Assembly (NCBI RefSeq): GCF_003314975.1
Contig: NZ_QNRF01000010.1
Span: 1 to 64,000, forward strand
Source of the DNA: Marinomonas aquiplantarum
GTDB taxonomy: Bacteria > Pseudomonadota > Gammaproteobacteria > Pseudomonadales > Marinomonadaceae
DNA: 64,000 bases
Direction: 5' to 3'
Under the pieces are notes generated by a model. The model did no database searches and was not told where the DNA came from. It saw only the letters and a list, made by a program, of their open reading frames with translations. The position numbers were made by a program, and so were the translations under genes. The stretch's first letter is position 1, and the number at the start of each line of letters is the position of its first letter. Shown one piece after another: positions 18,445 through 29,159 of this stretch.

Positions 18445-19500
18445 TTAAAAAGGTACTGGGTACTCTTTAAACACCATCATAATGTCTTTTAATGCCGGCT
18501 CACTAAGCGTCATATCAAAAGCGGCCATATCTTCTTTCAATTGATCTAAAGAAGTCGCCCCAATGATAGTCGAAGTTACACCATCCACTTGATCACACCA
18601 AGCCAAGGCCAATTGTGCCGGCGTCATATTATAAGTGTTAGCCAGCTCTACATACGCCGACACCGCTTTCTCTACTAAAGGCGTATCACGGAAAATACCG
18701 TTACGTTGCGCGTAACTCCAACGACTCCCCTCTGGACGAGCACCACCAAGATATTTACCGGTTAATGCTCCTGCGGCCAGAGGCGACCATGGTAAATATG
18801 CCACATCTTCATGGACGCAGTTTTCAATTAGGTAAGGCCAATCTTTGGCATGCAATAGACTAAACTCATTTTGAATCGAGGCAACTCTTGGCAAGTTATG
18901 CTGTTCACTTAAACGAAGATATTCATTAATGCCCCAGGTCGTATCGTCAGACAAACCAAAATGGCGAATTTTACCTGCTTTGATGCATGCATCAATGCCC
19001 TGCAAAATATCCAACATCTGATTAGAGTGATCTTCTCCACTCACATCAGTAAAGCGGAAATGATTGGGAAAATGTTTGCCAAAATGAGGAGACGTACGAT
19101 TAGGCCAGTGCAACTGATACAAATCGATGTAATCTGTCTGTAAACGCTTCAAAGAAGCGTCCACCGCCTCAATCACAGCTTGCCCAGTTATCGGACCACC
19201 GTCACGAATATATTTTAATCCAGAACCAGCTATTTTAGTCGCCAGTACGAAATCGTCACGCTTAGAAGGATGTCGAGACAACCAATCACCAATAATGGTT
19301 TCCGTTTTACCATATGACTCAGGTGTCGGAGGAACCGAATACATTTCCGCCGTATCCATAAAATTGACACCGTGATCTAACGCATATTCAATCTGCTCAT
19401 CGGCATCCGCTTGCGTATTTTGAGTTCCCCAAGTCATGGTCCCCAGACAAACTCTCGAAACCTCCAAGCCTGTACGGCCTAATGGCACATATTTCATCAT
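18445..19500 (-). CDS. aldo/keto reductase (Tas-like)
   Basis: NADP(H)-dependent oxidoreductase with a TIM-barrel fold, 351 aa. The catalytic Asp/Tyr region is MDTAEMYS (about residues 48-55), the Lys is in VLATKIAG and the His in LYQLHWPNR. The extended loop and length resemble the Tas subfamily of E. coli. Two adjacent ATG codons are possible starts; AGGA precedes both. Substrate unknown. It is flanked by its own terminator and that of the peroxidase gene. Confidence 0.88.
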   Translation of the reverse strand: MMKYVPLGRTGLEVSRVCLGTMTWGTQNTQADADEQIEYALDHGVNFMDTAEMYSVPPTPESYGKTETIIGDWLSRHPSKRDDFVLATKIAGSGLKYIRDGGPITGQAVIEAVDASLKRLQTDYIDLYQLHWPNRTSPHFGKHFPNHFRFTDVSGEDHSNQMLDILQGIDACIKAGKIRHFGLSDDTTWGINEYLRLSEQHNLPRVASIQNEFSLLHAKDWPYLIENCVHEDVAYLPWSPLAAGALTGKYLGGARPEGSRWSYAQRNGIFRDTPLVEKAVSAYVELANTYNMTPAQLALAWCDQVDGVTSTIIGATSLDQLKEDMAAFDMTLSEPALKDIMMVFKEYPVPF

Positions 19501-19539
19501 TCATATCCTTCTTAGGAAAAAGAAAGTATCCATGAAAAC

Positions 19540-19566
19540 AAAAAACTGATCATCAGACCAGTTTTA
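19540..19566 (-). terminator. terminator of the di-haem peroxidase gene
   Basis: On the minus strand AAAACTG and CAGTTTT arms (19559-19565 and 19542-19548) are followed by a T run. An overlapping alternative stem, CTGAT/ATCAG, lies in the loop. Confidence 0.6.
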
Positions 19567-19599
19567 TCAATGAAAACAATGAGGACGTGAACGAGAAAG

Positions 19600-20820
19600 C
19601 TAATTTAGCGGATTATCAGAATCGTCCAATAAAGGTTCATAACGTTGATCTGTGAGTGTTTTTAAGAAAGCGACAATCGCATCAACACGTTGATCAGGCA
19701 ATGCAGGCCCCTTTTCCAATTCAACAAAATCAATGTTTTCAGCCACTTCTGGCTCAGCCCAAAGCTCACCCGTTTCTGGGTTAATAGTACGTGTCGGGTT
19801 GTTATATTTGTCATAGAACAGCACCACAGTTCGCAAATCTTTAAATACACCATTGTGCATATAAGGACCTGTGACCGCGACGTTTCGTAAGGAAGGAACT
19901 TTAAATTTACCCGCTTGCTTAGAATCATCAATATCCGGGTTATCCAATAAGCCACGATCAATAACGCCACTCTGTGCCACTAAGGCTGGATTAGCAGGCA
20001 CGCCAATGTTTCGGTATTCATAATTTGTAAAGGTTTCTTGTTGGTTGAATGGCGAGCTATTCAACTGGTGACACGCATTACAATTGGTGAACTGTTGCGA
20101 GAAAAACAACGTCTTACCCAATTCTTCTTGCGGTGTTAACGCCACCTCTCCTCGCAACGCACGATCGTATTTTGAATCGAACGGCATAAAGAGTTCAGTT
20201 TTTTCAAAACTGGCAATGGCATCGGCAATGGCATCATAGCCCGCTTTTGGGTCATCTAATACACCTTCGCCATACAAGGTATCAAACGACTGCTGATATT
20301 GCGGATTCTCTTTAACACGCTGAACAACGCTATCACCATCTGGCAATGCCATTTCAACTGGATTGACGAATGGACCTTGAGCTTGTTCGGCCAATCCTGA
20401 AGCTCGCCCATCTAAGAACTGCCCACCACGGTATTCGCCGTTAGACATACGATGAAACGCTGGTGAAAACGCCGCGTAGCTGGCAGTTGGGGTATTACGC
20501 CCCCCCATTGAGTGCCCATCACTGCCTAACGAAACTGCACCACCTACTGCATCTAAGCGCTTATCAACAAAAGCGGTGGCAATGGCATGACAGGTAGCGC
20601 AAGACTGGTTTCTATCTTTGGATAAATTGGTATCGAAAAACAACTGCGACCCCAACAGGGCTTTAGGGTCGGTCATAGGAATGGGTAACTCGTTCGACGC
20701 TTTAGATTGAGACGTTTTAGCGTGTTTTACTACTTTAGTTTGGCTGGCAACCTGATTTGACTCGCTGCAAGCAGCCAAGAAAAAAGCGGCGGTTATGCCC
20801 AAAGAAATTCGCAATATCAT
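19600..20820 (-). CDS. di-haem cytochrome c peroxidase family lipoprotein
   Basis: A 406-aa exported protein. The signal peptide ends in a lipobox (FFLAAC, lipidated Cys near residue 18). Two c-type haem motifs are present, CATCH (about residue 74) and CNACH (about 246), as in bacterial CcpA and the MauG superfamily. Family members reduce H2O2 with electrons from cytochrome c in the periplasm. A Lys/Ser-rich linker follows the lipid anchor. It is monocistronic. The upstream region has a 15/19 Fur-box match and an 8/10 FNR/ANR-box match, suggesting oxygen and iron control. Confidence 0.9.
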   Translation of the reverse strand: MILRISLGITAAFFLAACSESNQVASQTKVVKHAKTSQSKASNELPIPMTDPKALLGSQLFFDTNLSKDRNQSCATCHAIATAFVDKRLDAVGGAVSLGSDGHSMGGRNTPTASYAAFSPAFHRMSNGEYRGGQFLDGRASGLAEQAQGPFVNPVEMALPDGDSVVQRVKENPQYQQSFDTLYGEGVLDDPKAGYDAIADAIASFEKTELFMPFDSKYDRALRGEVALTPQEELGKTLFFSQQFTNCNACHQLNSSPFNQQETFTNYEYRNIGVPANPALVAQSGVIDRGLLDNPDIDDSKQAGKFKVPSLRNVAVTGPYMHNGVFKDLRTVVLFYDKYNNPTRTINPETGELWAEPEVAENIDFVELEKGPALPDQRVDAIVAFLKTLTDQRYEPLLDDSDNPLN

Positions 20821-20883
20821 TGACTACTCGGCACTCTGTTTCCATTGTGAAAGGCATAATACACCCAAGACAAAAATCAGTAA

Positions 20884-20902
20884 AACAATGACAATCATTA
20901 TT
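20884..20902 (-). promoter_or_regulatory. candidate Fur box upstream of the peroxidase gene
   Basis: AACAATGACAATCATTATT on the plus strand matches 15 of 19 positions of the consensus GATAATGATAATCATTATC. It is centred about 73 bases upstream of the peroxidase start codon. No binding was tested. Confidence 0.5.
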
Positions 20903-20932
20903 ACTTAATTTCCACCCTTAAAAGCATTTACC

Positions 20933-20946
20933 ACGATGTACATCAA
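20933..20946 (-). promoter_or_regulatory. candidate FNR/ANR box upstream of the peroxidase gene
   Basis: On the minus strand TTGAT-GTAC-ATCGT matches 8 of 10 positions of TTGAT-N4-ATCAA. If it activates from -41.5, transcription would start near 20898, inside the Fur-like site. Confidence 0.45.
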
Positions 20947-20990
20947 ACAAGGTGACAAATGCTCTTACGCCGACATGTCTTCTATACGAA

Positions 20991-21245
20991 CTATTGATCA
21001 GGTAGGGTCACATTTAATTCTAAAACAGAACACTCATCTGTGTTGTCTAATTGAATCTGTACATCTTCACTGCCAATTTGCACATACTTTCGAATGACAT
21101 CGATAATTTCTTGCTGCATTTGCGGCAAATAATCTGGCTGCTGTCGCTTCGTACGTTCATGCGCAACGATTATTTGCAGCCTGTCTTTTGCTACAGAAGC
21201 CGAACTGGGTTCAGCTTTACTCTTAAAATAATCAAATATACCCAC
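20991..21245 (-). CDS. minE: cell division topological specificity factor MinE
   Basis: Stimulates MinD ATPase and drives Min oscillation that restricts the Z-ring to midcell. The protein is 84 aa, normal for the family. The N-terminal amphipathic membrane-binding stretch is MGIFDYFKS, and the MinD-contact helix is [16 protein letters not shown]. The start is GTG, with AGGAGG 5 bases upstream lying over the last minD codons; one base separates the minD stop from the GTG. Confidence 0.97.
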   Translation of the reverse strand: MGIFDYFKSKAEPSSASVAKDRLQIIVAHERTKRQQPDYLPQMQQEIIDVIRKYVQIGSEDVQIQLDNTDECSVLELNVTLPDQ

Positions 21246-21246
21246 A

Positions 21247-22056
21247 CTAACCTCCTAATAGGCGCTTGATAAAGCCTTTCTTTTGAACCTCTAAAAAACG
21301 CAATGGTTTTTCTTCACCCATTAAGCGATCAACCGCGTCGGTATAAGCCAAACCCGCCTCAGACTCAGTCTCTAAAATCACTGGCGTCCCCTGGTTAGAT
21401 GCTTTTAAAACCGCTTCGGATTCTGGAATTACACCCAATAAAGGAATGGCCAGAATGTCTTCAACGTCAGATACACTTAGCATTTCCCCTAAAGCAACAC
21501 GCTCCGGATGGTATCGCGTTAACAGCAAATGCTCTTCGATTGGCTCTTTACCTTCTTCCGCACGTTTTGACTTACTTTGCAAAATCCCCAAAATACGATC
21601 CGAGTCTCGAACCGAAGACACTTCAGGGTTTGTCACAACAATGGCAGCATCAGCAAAATACAGAGCCATCTGAGCCCCTTTCTCAATACCTGCTGGTGAA
21701 TCACAAATAATGTAGTCAAACTCTTTGGAAAGCTCTTCCAGAACCTCCTGAACCCCTTCGATTGTCAGCGCATCTTTGTCTCTGGTTTGAGATGCTGGAA
21801 GAATGAACAAGCCTTTAGTACGCTTATCTTTAATCAATGTCTGTGATAGGGTTGCTTCTTTGTTGATGACATTGACAAAGTCATACACCACTCGACGTTC
21901 ACACCCCATAATCAAATCAAGGTTACGCAACCCCACATCAAAATCAATGATGACGGTTTTATGCCCTTTCAACGCAATGCCAGTACCAATTGCTGCACTA
22001 GACGTTGTCTTCCCAACACCACCTTTACCTGAGGTAACGACAATAATCTTTGCCAA
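21247..22056 (-). CDS. minD: septum-site determining ATPase MinD
   Basis: Membrane-cycling ParA/MinD ATPase that recruits MinC and oscillates with MinE. The deviant Walker [10 protein letters not shown], the CDSPAGIE switch and the C-terminal amphipathic helix ([11 protein letters not shown]) are present. The start is set at TTG 22056, giving 269 aa that begin as E. coli MinD does ([13 protein letters not shown]), with GGAGG (22065-22069) 8 bases upstream. A longer form from an in-frame ATG at 22089 would add 11 unconserved residues. Second gene of minCDE. Confidence 0.95.
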   Translation of the reverse strand: MAKIIVVTSGKGGVGKTTSSAAIGTGIALKGHKTVIIDFDVGLRNLDLIMGCERRVVYDFVNVINKEATLSQTLIKDKRTKGLFILPASQTRDKDALTIEGVQEVLEELSKEFDYIICDSPAGIEKGAQMALYFADAAIVVTNPEVSSVRDSDRILGILQSKSKRAEEGKEPIEEHLLLTRYHPERVALGEMLSVSDVEDILAIPLLGVIPESEAVLKASNQGTPVILETESEAGLAYTDAVDRLMGEEKPLRFLEVQKKGFIKRLLGG

Positions 22057-22107
22057 TGCTTTATCCTCCAATGACTCGAAATGAATCATTTTAATTAATC
22101 TATAAAC

Positions 22108-22833
22108 TTACAACGGAACCACTTCTAACTGTTCGTCCGCTAAATACACTTGAGCGCTGTCTTTCCATACGATCTTCTGTAATGCATCACTCAACATAAA
22201 ATTACCCGCGATAGAGACCAACTCGGCCTCCATGCTTTTACAAAAAATACGCGCTTCCGTATCCCCTTTCACGCCTGCTAAAGCACGACCACGCAAAGCA
22301 CCATAAACATGAATATTGCCATCAGCCAACACTTCAGCACCGGCACTGACTTGTGTTAATACAATCAAATCCCCTTCCGCATACACTTGCTGACCTGAGC
22401 GAATCGGCTTAGTAATGACTTTTGTCGCTTGCGGAATTAGCTTTTCTTCCACAACCGTTTTAACCACAACATCTGGACTCACTTCAGCTGACGTCACTGG
22501 CGCCATATTGATCGCACGGGCTTTACTAGCAGGCAACAAGGCAATCGACACTTGAGCGTGCCATACTGGCAATGAATCCGGATCACATCGCCAACCGATA
22601 ACACTTAACCCTAGAGTCGAAATAGCTGTTATCAAGGCTTCAAAGTCTTCGATACGAATGCCACGCTTCATCTTTGACAGATCAATGATGATCGGCGCTT
22701 GATTAAAGAAATTCGGCACTTGTGCAATTTTTTTTTCTAATTGAGTAACAATCCCCTCTAATGAAAACGAGCGAATCTCCAATAAAATAGTAGTAACCAC
22801 ACTTCCTTTTAATTGGAAGCCAGAATCAGTCAT
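22108..22833 (-). CDS. minC: septum formation inhibitor MinC
   Basis: FtsZ polymerisation inhibitor, 241 aa. The N-terminal FtsZ-binding domain spans residues 1 to about 110. A linker of Val/Pro/Lys-rich sequence follows. The C-terminal beta-helix (IRSGQQVYAEGDLIVLTQVSAGAEVLADGNIHVYG onward, about 135-230) binds MinD and carries the conserved Gly-rich turns and RGRALAG. First gene of the min operon; AGGA lies 8 bases before the ATG. No clear promoter was identified in the 282-base upstream gap. Confidence 0.95.
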   Translation of the reverse strand: MTDSGFQLKGSVVTTILLEIRSFSLEGIVTQLEKKIAQVPNFFNQAPIIIDLSKMKRGIRIEDFEALITAISTLGLSVIGWRCDPDSLPVWHAQVSIALLPASKARAINMAPVTSAEVSPDVVVKTVVEEKLIPQATKVITKPIRSGQQVYAEGDLIVLTQVSAGAEVLADGNIHVYGALRGRALAGVKGDTEARIFCKSMEAELVSIAGNFMLSDALQKIVWKDSAQVYLADEQLEVVPL

Positions 22834-23115
22834 CTACATTATCCTTATTAAACAGTCTAAACATGGCCACATGCGCAAAAAATATCACATAGCCTTAATA
22901 CCGCTGCATTCTACCAAGGCCACCAACGAAAGAAACGCTAATAAAGGGTATTTTTACAATAAAGAAACACAATATTTTGCTCTCTTATAGTGCCTCATGT
23001 AGCTTGAGTGCTCAATATTGAGCGATCTTTTAACTTTATGATTCCATTGAGGTTTTACAAGTTACTTACATACTTGTTCCCATTAAACTGGGGAAAACTT
23101 TTGCACCATAGATAA

Positions 23116-26100
23116 TCAATCTGTGACGGAAAATTCAGGCGCCAATCGACTCACCCCCAAACCACTTTGCTTCGTTAACTTAATTTGCACAGGAATTCGC
23201 TCTTTCAACGCACTAATATGGCTGATGATGCCAATGGTCTTACCCGAAGAATGCAAGTTGTCTAACGCGTCCAAAGCGGATTCCAAAGTTTCACTGTCCA
23301 ACGTGCCAAAACCTTCATCAAGAAACAAAGAATCAATACTGGTTTTATGGGATACCAAATCGGAAAGAGCCAAAGCTAAAGCCAAACTCACCAAAAAAGA
23401 CTCGCCACCAGACAGGGTTTTTGTATCTCGACTGGCATCCGCCTGCCAAGTATCAACCACCTCAAGGGAAAGTGTATCTTGCTCACGACGTTTTAGTTGA
23501 TAACGACGATGTAATACCTGCAAATGTTGGTTGGCTAAATACACTAAATGATCCAGCGTTAGGCTTTGCGCAAACCGTCTGAACTTAGCACCATCTGCCG
23601 AACCGATAACATAATTGAGACGCTCTAGATGCACAAAATCAGCTCGTTTTTTCTCCAGCTCCTCAAGTAAACTCGCTACTTGCTTGCTACGCTGCTCCTC
23701 TTGTTTCAACTGTTCAGTGACCACCCCCCACTCACGATGCAAGGCTTGCTGTTGAGTTTGCAGCTCATCCCGTTTCCTTTTCAACTCATCCAGATTAATC
23801 AACAACAAGGACGGATCAGCCAACTCATTTTGCATTTCATGATGCTGTTGCAAGTTCTGTTGGGCTTGAGTGAGTAGCGTTTGGTGTTGAGCAAAACGAG
23901 CTTGCAATGTGCTATCCATTGCTTGCCATTCTTGCCGCTGTTGCTCTGAAACACGCGCTGCTTGCCAGCTTTGTTCATCGTTAAAGCCTACCTGTTCCAA
24001 GCTTGCGAACCATTTAGGTTGCAAAACTTGCTCATGCTTCAACTGCTTTTCGATATTAGCCTGCATAGATTTAAGCTCAGTCGTCAGAGCTAATAAGTCA
24101 TCCTGCAAGGCCTGCCATTGGGATTGTTGTAAATGTTGCTCCTGCTCAGCGTGTGTCAGCTTTTCTTTCATGACCTGCTGCAGGGAGTCGACCGTCTCAT
24201 CCCCAAGCAAATCAGATAAGGCTTCACGAACCTTCGCAATCTGCTGATTTAGTTCACTCAGCTTGTTATCAACTTTCTTCAGATTACTCTGGCTTTCATC
24301 TAGGCCGGATTTGAGTTTACTCTGTTCGAACTGCGCCTGATCTCGCGTTTGCATGAGCTTATCTTGTGACGATTTAGCCTCTTTCCACGCCATCACATCT
24401 TGTTGTAAACGTGCGATTATCTGAGTCATAGGTTGATCAAACAAAGTTTGTGGCACACCAGCATGTTGCATCGCATGTTGAAGCGCCTGCTCTGCATGAG
24501 CAATGTTGTTCATCACCTCTTTCTGTCGGCTTTGCTCAGTTTCTAACGCTTGTTTGGCTAACTGCAGATGAGCATCCAATTCGGCTAATCGAGCCTCATA
24601 ATTTTGACGCTGTTCTTGCAAAGCTTGCAGCTCTTTTTCAAGCTGCATAACAGCACTGTACTTTTGTTGAACAGGAGACTGTATTTGCTGGACAGCTTGC
24701 CATGCTTGTATGAAAGGTAAGACCTGTTGTTGATTGCCCAAAACATCGAGTCGAGCATTCTGGCTATCTTCTAGATAATGAGGAGATAAACCTAAACTAG
24801 ACAATAAAGGCAAAACTTGTTGTTTTCTTTGTTCTTGTTGCTCTTGCAAACTCAAGAGCTGCTGACCGAGTAATGCAACCTCTTTTGCTAACAGTTTTTC
24901 ATCTGCTGCTAGCGTTTGACCTTGTTGCTTCACTGTGTCTAAAGACTGATTCAAGGTCATCAACTGCTGCTGGTGGCCAGAATCTTGCTGGTACAAGGCC
25001 TGATGCAAATCGTGTTGTTCTGAGCCACACAATGGACAAGATTGCCCTTCATGAAGTTGCTCACGAAGCGTGGTTAAAGCAGTAATATGACGTTCTGCTT
25101 CCACCAGCTGCTCAAGAGTTTTCTGATGCGCGGCTTTTTCTTTATAGGACTGTCGAGCATCCACCAGCTGTTGTTTTATGTTTACTATTTGAATGTTTAA
25201 TTGACTGACCTTCTCTTCAAGCTGACTTTGCTCAAGCTCATTCGACTGATAATCCTGCAACAATTGCTCTATCTGCTGACTAACTTGCGCTTGCCTTTCA
25301 ACCTGTAAAGCCTGGTCCGACCAAGTTTGCCAATCCTGACCACCAGTAAGCTCATGAAAGGCTTGCAACGCTTCAGCATGATATTGCTGTTTGATTTGCC
25401 AGTCATTACTTGAGGTCTCGCCAAGTGTCACATGCTGTCGCTGCTGACTAAGAGCCTCATCATAAGTTTGCTGCTTTTGCTGCACCGATGATGACGATTG
25501 CCCTAATGTCTGATGATTGACAGACAGGCTATCTAATTGATGCTGCCAATTGGCCAACTCTGCTTCAACCTTTTCCATGCCTTGGTATTGGTCAAGCTTT
25601 TGCTGGTTATGCTCAATAGAAGCCATGGTTTGAGCTAATGCTTTTTCTCGCTGCTCTCCTTCATCTAGCAGTAATTGATGTTTCCGATGAGCTTGCTCAA
25701 CTAAGGCTTTCTGCTCATCTAGCTGACTAGATAACCCTTGCTCTTGCAAGACCAAAGGCTGAATTTTATGTTGGATCTGTTGCTGTAACTGCTCAGCTTC
25801 CTTCTTGATCGCCGCCAAATTCTCTTTACTGATCTCAAGGTTCTTAGTGATCTCTTGTTGTGCATCAACCTTATCTTGCTTATTTTTTTCCAGAGAAAGG
25901 CATTCGTCTTTGAGTTGAGCCAAAGCATCACGAACCTCCATCAGCTTGGCAAAATCCGCATCAAGACTTTGCGCTTTTTGTGCCTGTTCCAATGCGTCTT
26001 TCTGATCGGCAAAAGCCAGCAGCGACGCTTCCGTTTCAGCCAATGACTGTGCAGCATTGTGTTCTTGTTGTTGGAGTTCTGCTTGCTTTGCCTGCCACTC

Positions 26101-26832
26101 AAATGCCCTTTGATAACTTGCTACTTGCTTAGCATAAGTTGCGTCTTGTTCGGCAAACTGTGCCTCTTTTTGCTTCAAAGCTTGGAGATCATCAGCTGAC
26201 ATCAACGGCGTTTGTTGACTAGCCAGCTCCAGCGCCACGATCGCTTGCTTTTCTTGCTTGTGCTTATCAAACACCCATTTCGATACTTGCCCATAAATTT
26301 CCGTGCCGGTCAGTTCTTCCAACAATTCAGCACGTTCATTGGCTTTGGCATTCAAAAAAGCCGAAAAGCCGCCTTGCGCCAGCAGCATAGACTTAGTAAA
26401 ACGAGCAAAATCCAGCCCTGTTATTTCAGCAATTTTGTCGATTTTATCGTTTATCTTAGTGGTGATGATGCTGCCATCAATCTCACTTAATTCACAACTC
26501 ATGGGTTGCAGCTTGCCATCACTGACATTACGCGCTCTTCTTTGCGACCAAAAAGCTCGATAGCCTTTACCCTTTACTTCAAATTCCACCTCCGCCAAAC
26601 ATTCCGCTGTATGGCGAGTCATAACGTCATTTTGACTAGGCGAGACTTTTAATCTAGGCGTCTCATGATACAAAGCCAAACAAATGGCATCTAATAAGGT
26701 GGACTTGCCTGCACCAGTGGGTCCGACAATGGCAAAGACCCCCGCTTCATCAAATGGGCTTTTGGTAAAATCGATCTGCCATTCCCCTTTTAGGGAATTG
26801 AGGTTCTTGAGTCGTAGCTTACAAATCTTCAT
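23116..26832 (-). CDS. sbcC: SbcC, large subunit of SbcCD nuclease
   Basis: SMC-like ATPase of the SbcCD (Rad50-Mre11 type) complex, which cleaves DNA hairpins and processes double-strand ends. The protein is 1238 aa. The N-terminal Walker A is GPTGAGKST (about residues 37-45). Two very long Gln/Glu/Leu-rich coiled coils flank a zinc hook with CPLC near residue 600. The C-terminal signature ([19 protein letters not shown]) and Walker B ([11 protein letters not shown]) complete the ATPase. Its ATG overlaps the sbcD stop by 4 bases (ATGA), so the two are translationally coupled. Confidence 0.95.
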   Translation of the reverse strand: MKICKLRLKNLNSLKGEWQIDFTKSPFDEAGVFAIVGPTGAGKSTLLDAICLALYHETPRLKVSPSQNDVMTRHTAECLAEVEFEVKGKGYRAFWSQRRARNVSDGKLQPMSCELSEIDGSIITTKINDKIDKIAEITGLDFARFTKSMLLAQGGFSAFLNAKANERAELLEELTGTEIYGQVSKWVFDKHKQEKQAIVALELASQQTPLMSADDLQALKQKEAQFAEQDATYAKQVASYQRAFEWQAKQAELQQQEHNAAQSLAETEASLLAFADQKDALEQAQKAQSLDADFAKLMEVRDALAQLKDECLSLEKNKQDKVDAQQEITKNLEISKENLAAIKKEAEQLQQQIQHKIQPLVLQEQGLSSQLDEQKALVEQAHRKHQLLLDEGEQREKALAQTMASIEHNQQKLDQYQGMEKVEAELANWQHQLDSLSVNHQTLGQSSSSVQQKQQTYDEALSQQRQHVTLGETSSNDWQIKQQYHAEALQAFHELTGGQDWQTWSDQALQVERQAQVSQQIEQLLQDYQSNELEQSQLEEKVSQLNIQIVNIKQQLVDARQSYKEKAAHQKTLEQLVEAERHITALTTLREQLHEGQSCPLCGSEQHDLHQALYQQDSGHQQQLMTLNQSLDTVKQQGQTLAADEKLLAKEVALLGQQLLSLQEQQEQRKQQVLPLLSSLGLSPHYLEDSQNARLDVLGNQQQVLPFIQAWQAVQQIQSPVQQKYSAVMQLEKELQALQEQRQNYEARLAELDAHLQLAKQALETEQSRQKEVMNNIAHAEQALQHAMQHAGVPQTLFDQPMTQIIARLQQDVMAWKEAKSSQDKLMQTRDQAQFEQSKLKSGLDESQSNLKKVDNKLSELNQQIAKVREALSDLLGDETVDSLQQVMKEKLTHAEQEQHLQQSQWQALQDDLLALTTELKSMQANIEKQLKHEQVLQPKWFASLEQVGFNDEQSWQAARVSEQQRQEWQAMDSTLQARFAQHQTLLTQAQQNLQQHHEMQNELADPSLLLINLDELKRKRDELQTQQQALHREWGVVTEQLKQEEQRSKQVASLLEELEKKRADFVHLERLNYVIGSADGAKFRRFAQSLTLDHLVYLANQHLQVLHRRYQLKRREQDTLSLEVVDTWQADASRDTKTLSGGESFLVSLALALALSDLVSHKTSIDSLFLDEGFGTLDSETLESALDALDNLHSSGKTIGIISHISALKERIPVQIKLTKQSGLGVSRLAPEFSVTD

Positions 26833-28121
26833 TCGACTGTCTCCTCTTGGCTATTACTGTGGCCTGCCGTCTGCTCACTCACCGCTTCTAGGCACTGTTG
26901 AAAGAGCTGCGACAAAGCAGTCTTTTGCTCATCTGGCAAATCCAAGCTGGCGGCAACACTGCGATCGAAAACTTCCTCAACGGATAATTCAGATAGGGTT
27001 TGTCGCTCAGTAAAAGAAACCGAGTTTTCACTTTGTGTTTTTTTACGCATCACTCTTAGCAACTCAATAGGCTTGCCTTCTACGGCTTGTAATAACTGCT
27101 TATGCAAATCACTTAAGTATTCATCCGCTATGACAGACACTTCCAGCCAAATGGTTTTGCCTTCTTCACAAGATAAGCCATCAATCTGTGACACTAGACT
27201 TTGTAGATCTCCTTGCAAGCTAGTCATAGACTGAAAACACGGAACCTCTTTTAGCGCCACTGGTTCTTCTTGCTCAGCAAATAGATCATCCATAACCTGG
27301 TTATCTTTAGACAATAAATTGGTATCAATAATCACCACCGATTTTTCACGACCTAATTCGTCAAAACTGAGAGGAATGGGTGAACCGGAATAACGAAAGC
27401 AACCGTTATTGCCTATGGCCTGCGGTCGATGAATATGACCTAATGCTAAATAATCAAAAGGTGGGAAAACCGATGTGGGTAAGGTATCCAGAGTACCAAC
27501 ATACAAATCACGAACTGACTCGCTAAGCTGACTGCCAAATGCGGTAAGATGGCCAGTCCCTATAATAGGCAATGGCTCTTTTCTATCGACATTACGCTGT
27601 GTGGCGACCTGATAAAGGCTGAAGTAGAAGTCTTTAATTTGCTGTAATAACGCTTCTTTTTTGTCCTGCTCTGATTGACCCGATTGACTTTGAACAATGT
27701 CCTTTGGACGTAAATACGGCACGGCACAAAGCCAAGCAGCTTCGTTGCCTTGATGGTCCTTTAGAGAAATTACATGTGAGTTTAAGTCGGTTAAATCCGC
27801 TTGAGAAATGACCTGAACATCCAGATAGGCCAATAAACTCTTCGACTCATTGAGCATACTCACCGAGTCATGATTACCCGCAATCACCACCAACTGACAT
27901 TTTCTTGCACGCATCTCCAACACCAATTGATGGTAGATTTCACGAGCGTAACTTGGCGGAGAGCCGGTATCAAACACATCACCAGCGATGATAACGGCTT
28001 CAATAGACTCTTGCTCTACCACAATCAAAAGCCACTCAATAAATGCCTTATGTTCTTCACGACGGGACTTACCCATGAAATGTTGCCCCAAATGCCAATC
28101 TGAGGTGTGTAAAATCTTCAT
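26829..28121 (-). CDS. sbcD: SbcD, nuclease subunit of SbcCD
   Basis: Mn-dependent exo/endonuclease of the Mre11 family, 430 aa. Phosphoesterase motifs are clear: SDWHLGQ (residues 7-13), [24 protein letters not shown] and ALGHIHRPQ. First gene of the sbcDC pair. A 2Fe-2S protein gene lies 21 bases upstream in the same direction and may share the transcript. Confidence 0.96.
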   Translation of the reverse strand: MKILHTSDWHLGQHFMGKSRREEHKAFIEWLLIVVEQESIEAVIIAGDVFDTGSPPSYAREIYHQLVLEMRARKCQLVVIAGNHDSVSMLNESKSLLAYLDVQVISQADLTDLNSHVISLKDHQGNEAAWLCAVPYLRPKDIVQSQSGQSEQDKKEALLQQIKDFYFSLYQVATQRNVDRKEPLPIIGTGHLTAFGSQLSESVRDLYVGTLDTLPTSVFPPFDYLALGHIHRPQAIGNNGCFRYSGSPIPLSFDELGREKSVVIIDTNLLSKDNQVMDDLFAEQEEPVALKEVPCFQSMTSLQGDLQSLVSQIDGLSCEEGKTIWLEVSVIADEYLSDLHKQLLQAVEGKPIELLRVMRKKTQSENSVSFTERQTLSELSVEEVFDRSVAASLDLPDEQKTALSQLFQQCLEAVSEQTAGHSNSQEETVE

Positions 28122-28142
28122 TTGGTAACCTAATTTGATTAT

Positions 28143-28973
28143 TCAGCGCACAAAATGCAGCTGATGAGTTCGAATACGTAATGGTCTTAAATAGGCTTCC
28201 CATTGTTGCAGGGAGCGTTTTTGGCCATGATACAGAATGTTTAAATCAGTTGAGTTAGTTTTACTCAAAACTTGCGAAAAGGCTTCCCGCAAAACAACCT
28301 GTTCCACTAGGTTCTCAGGTTCAGCGGATAATGTACAACAGGCTAATAGATCGCAATTCTCGTTCGCGAGCACCTCTCGCCAATGGGTTTCATAAGCGAT
28401 ATTTTCGGCGGCTAAAACCACCAACCAAGGCCCTTGATCAACCCCTAATTCATACAACAAACGACCTTTCCTAATCCCCTGTTGAAGCTGCAAAAAAACA
28501 CGATCCGCTGGTGCAAGATTCATCGCTTTATGCCAGTTTTCAGCCGATATCTGCGACTTTGCTAGCACTAACGTCAACGCTTGCCCAGCTGAGTTTAAAG
28601 CCATGAATTCTTCCGCCAAGCCTTCTTGATCAAATGACAAGCGTAGGCGATCCCCAAAAGACTCATCGCTTGGCCCCATCAAGGTCAATTCAATATTGGC
28701 TTCATCTAGTCGTTTTGTGGAAATAAGGGAAAAAGCAAGGCTTGTTGAGACAGGTTGAGTCGTCAACATTAAGGGAGAAACAAGCTGAGTTTGGCAAGCT
28801 AGGATAGACTCACCATTCTTTTGATCGTATAAACGACATGCGCCACAGGCACCAGCACGGCAGCCATAATGAACGTCAAATTGGTTAGCAAGCAACGCCA
28901 TCAGAAGGTTGTCACCCGCCTCTACGTCAGCCTTCTTACCATTCAAACTTATCGTCAGTCTTTCTGACTCCAT
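28143..28973 (-). CDS. 2Fe-2S ferredoxin-domain protein, reductase-like
   Basis: A 276-aa protein from the ATG at 28973; an in-frame TTG two codons earlier is less likely. Residues 1 to about 80 form a 2Fe-2S domain with ligands C38-x4-C43-x2-C46-x13-C60, a short loop nearer SdhB-type than plant-type spacing. The remainder (about 85-276) resembles a ferredoxin-NADP reductase-like FAD/NAD module in outline (LTLVLAKS, RKGRLLYELG, LVVLAAENIAYETHWREVL), but the usual RxYS flavin motif is not obvious, so it may be degenerate. Electron-transfer role inferred; partner unknown. Located just upstream of sbcDC. Confidence 0.7.
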   Translation of the reverse strand: MESERLTISLNGKKADVEAGDNLLMALLANQFDVHYGCRAGACGACRLYDQKNGESILACQTQLVSPLMLTTQPVSTSLAFSLISTKRLDEANIELTLMGPSDESFGDRLRLSFDQEGLAEEFMALNSAGQALTLVLAKSQISAENWHKAMNLAPADRVFLQLQQGIRKGRLLYELGVDQGPWLVVLAAENIAYETHWREVLANENCDLLACCTLSAEPENLVEQVVLREAFSQVLSKTNSTDLNILYHGQKRSLQQWEAYLRPLRIRTHQLHFVR

Positions 28974-29159
28974 GATCAAACCTAAGCGAATTTAAAACCA
29001 AGATTATGACACAGTTTATCAGGGTAAGCTTGGATCCTATTTTTAAGATATTAAGTCAGTTTCGTTTCCTGTGACTTGCTTTATGCGCCTGAATCACTAA
29101 TCTGTAAAAGTGGTCAATTCCTAACCATCACACTCACAACCAAACCGCTGGAGGTTAAT

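Noticed and set aside
23116-26832. Low-complexity CAA/CAG/TTG-rich tract, looked like a possible repeat array or CRISPR
   Set aside because: The repetition reflects the Gln/Leu/Glu heptads of the SbcC coiled coils; there are no fixed-length repeats or spacers.
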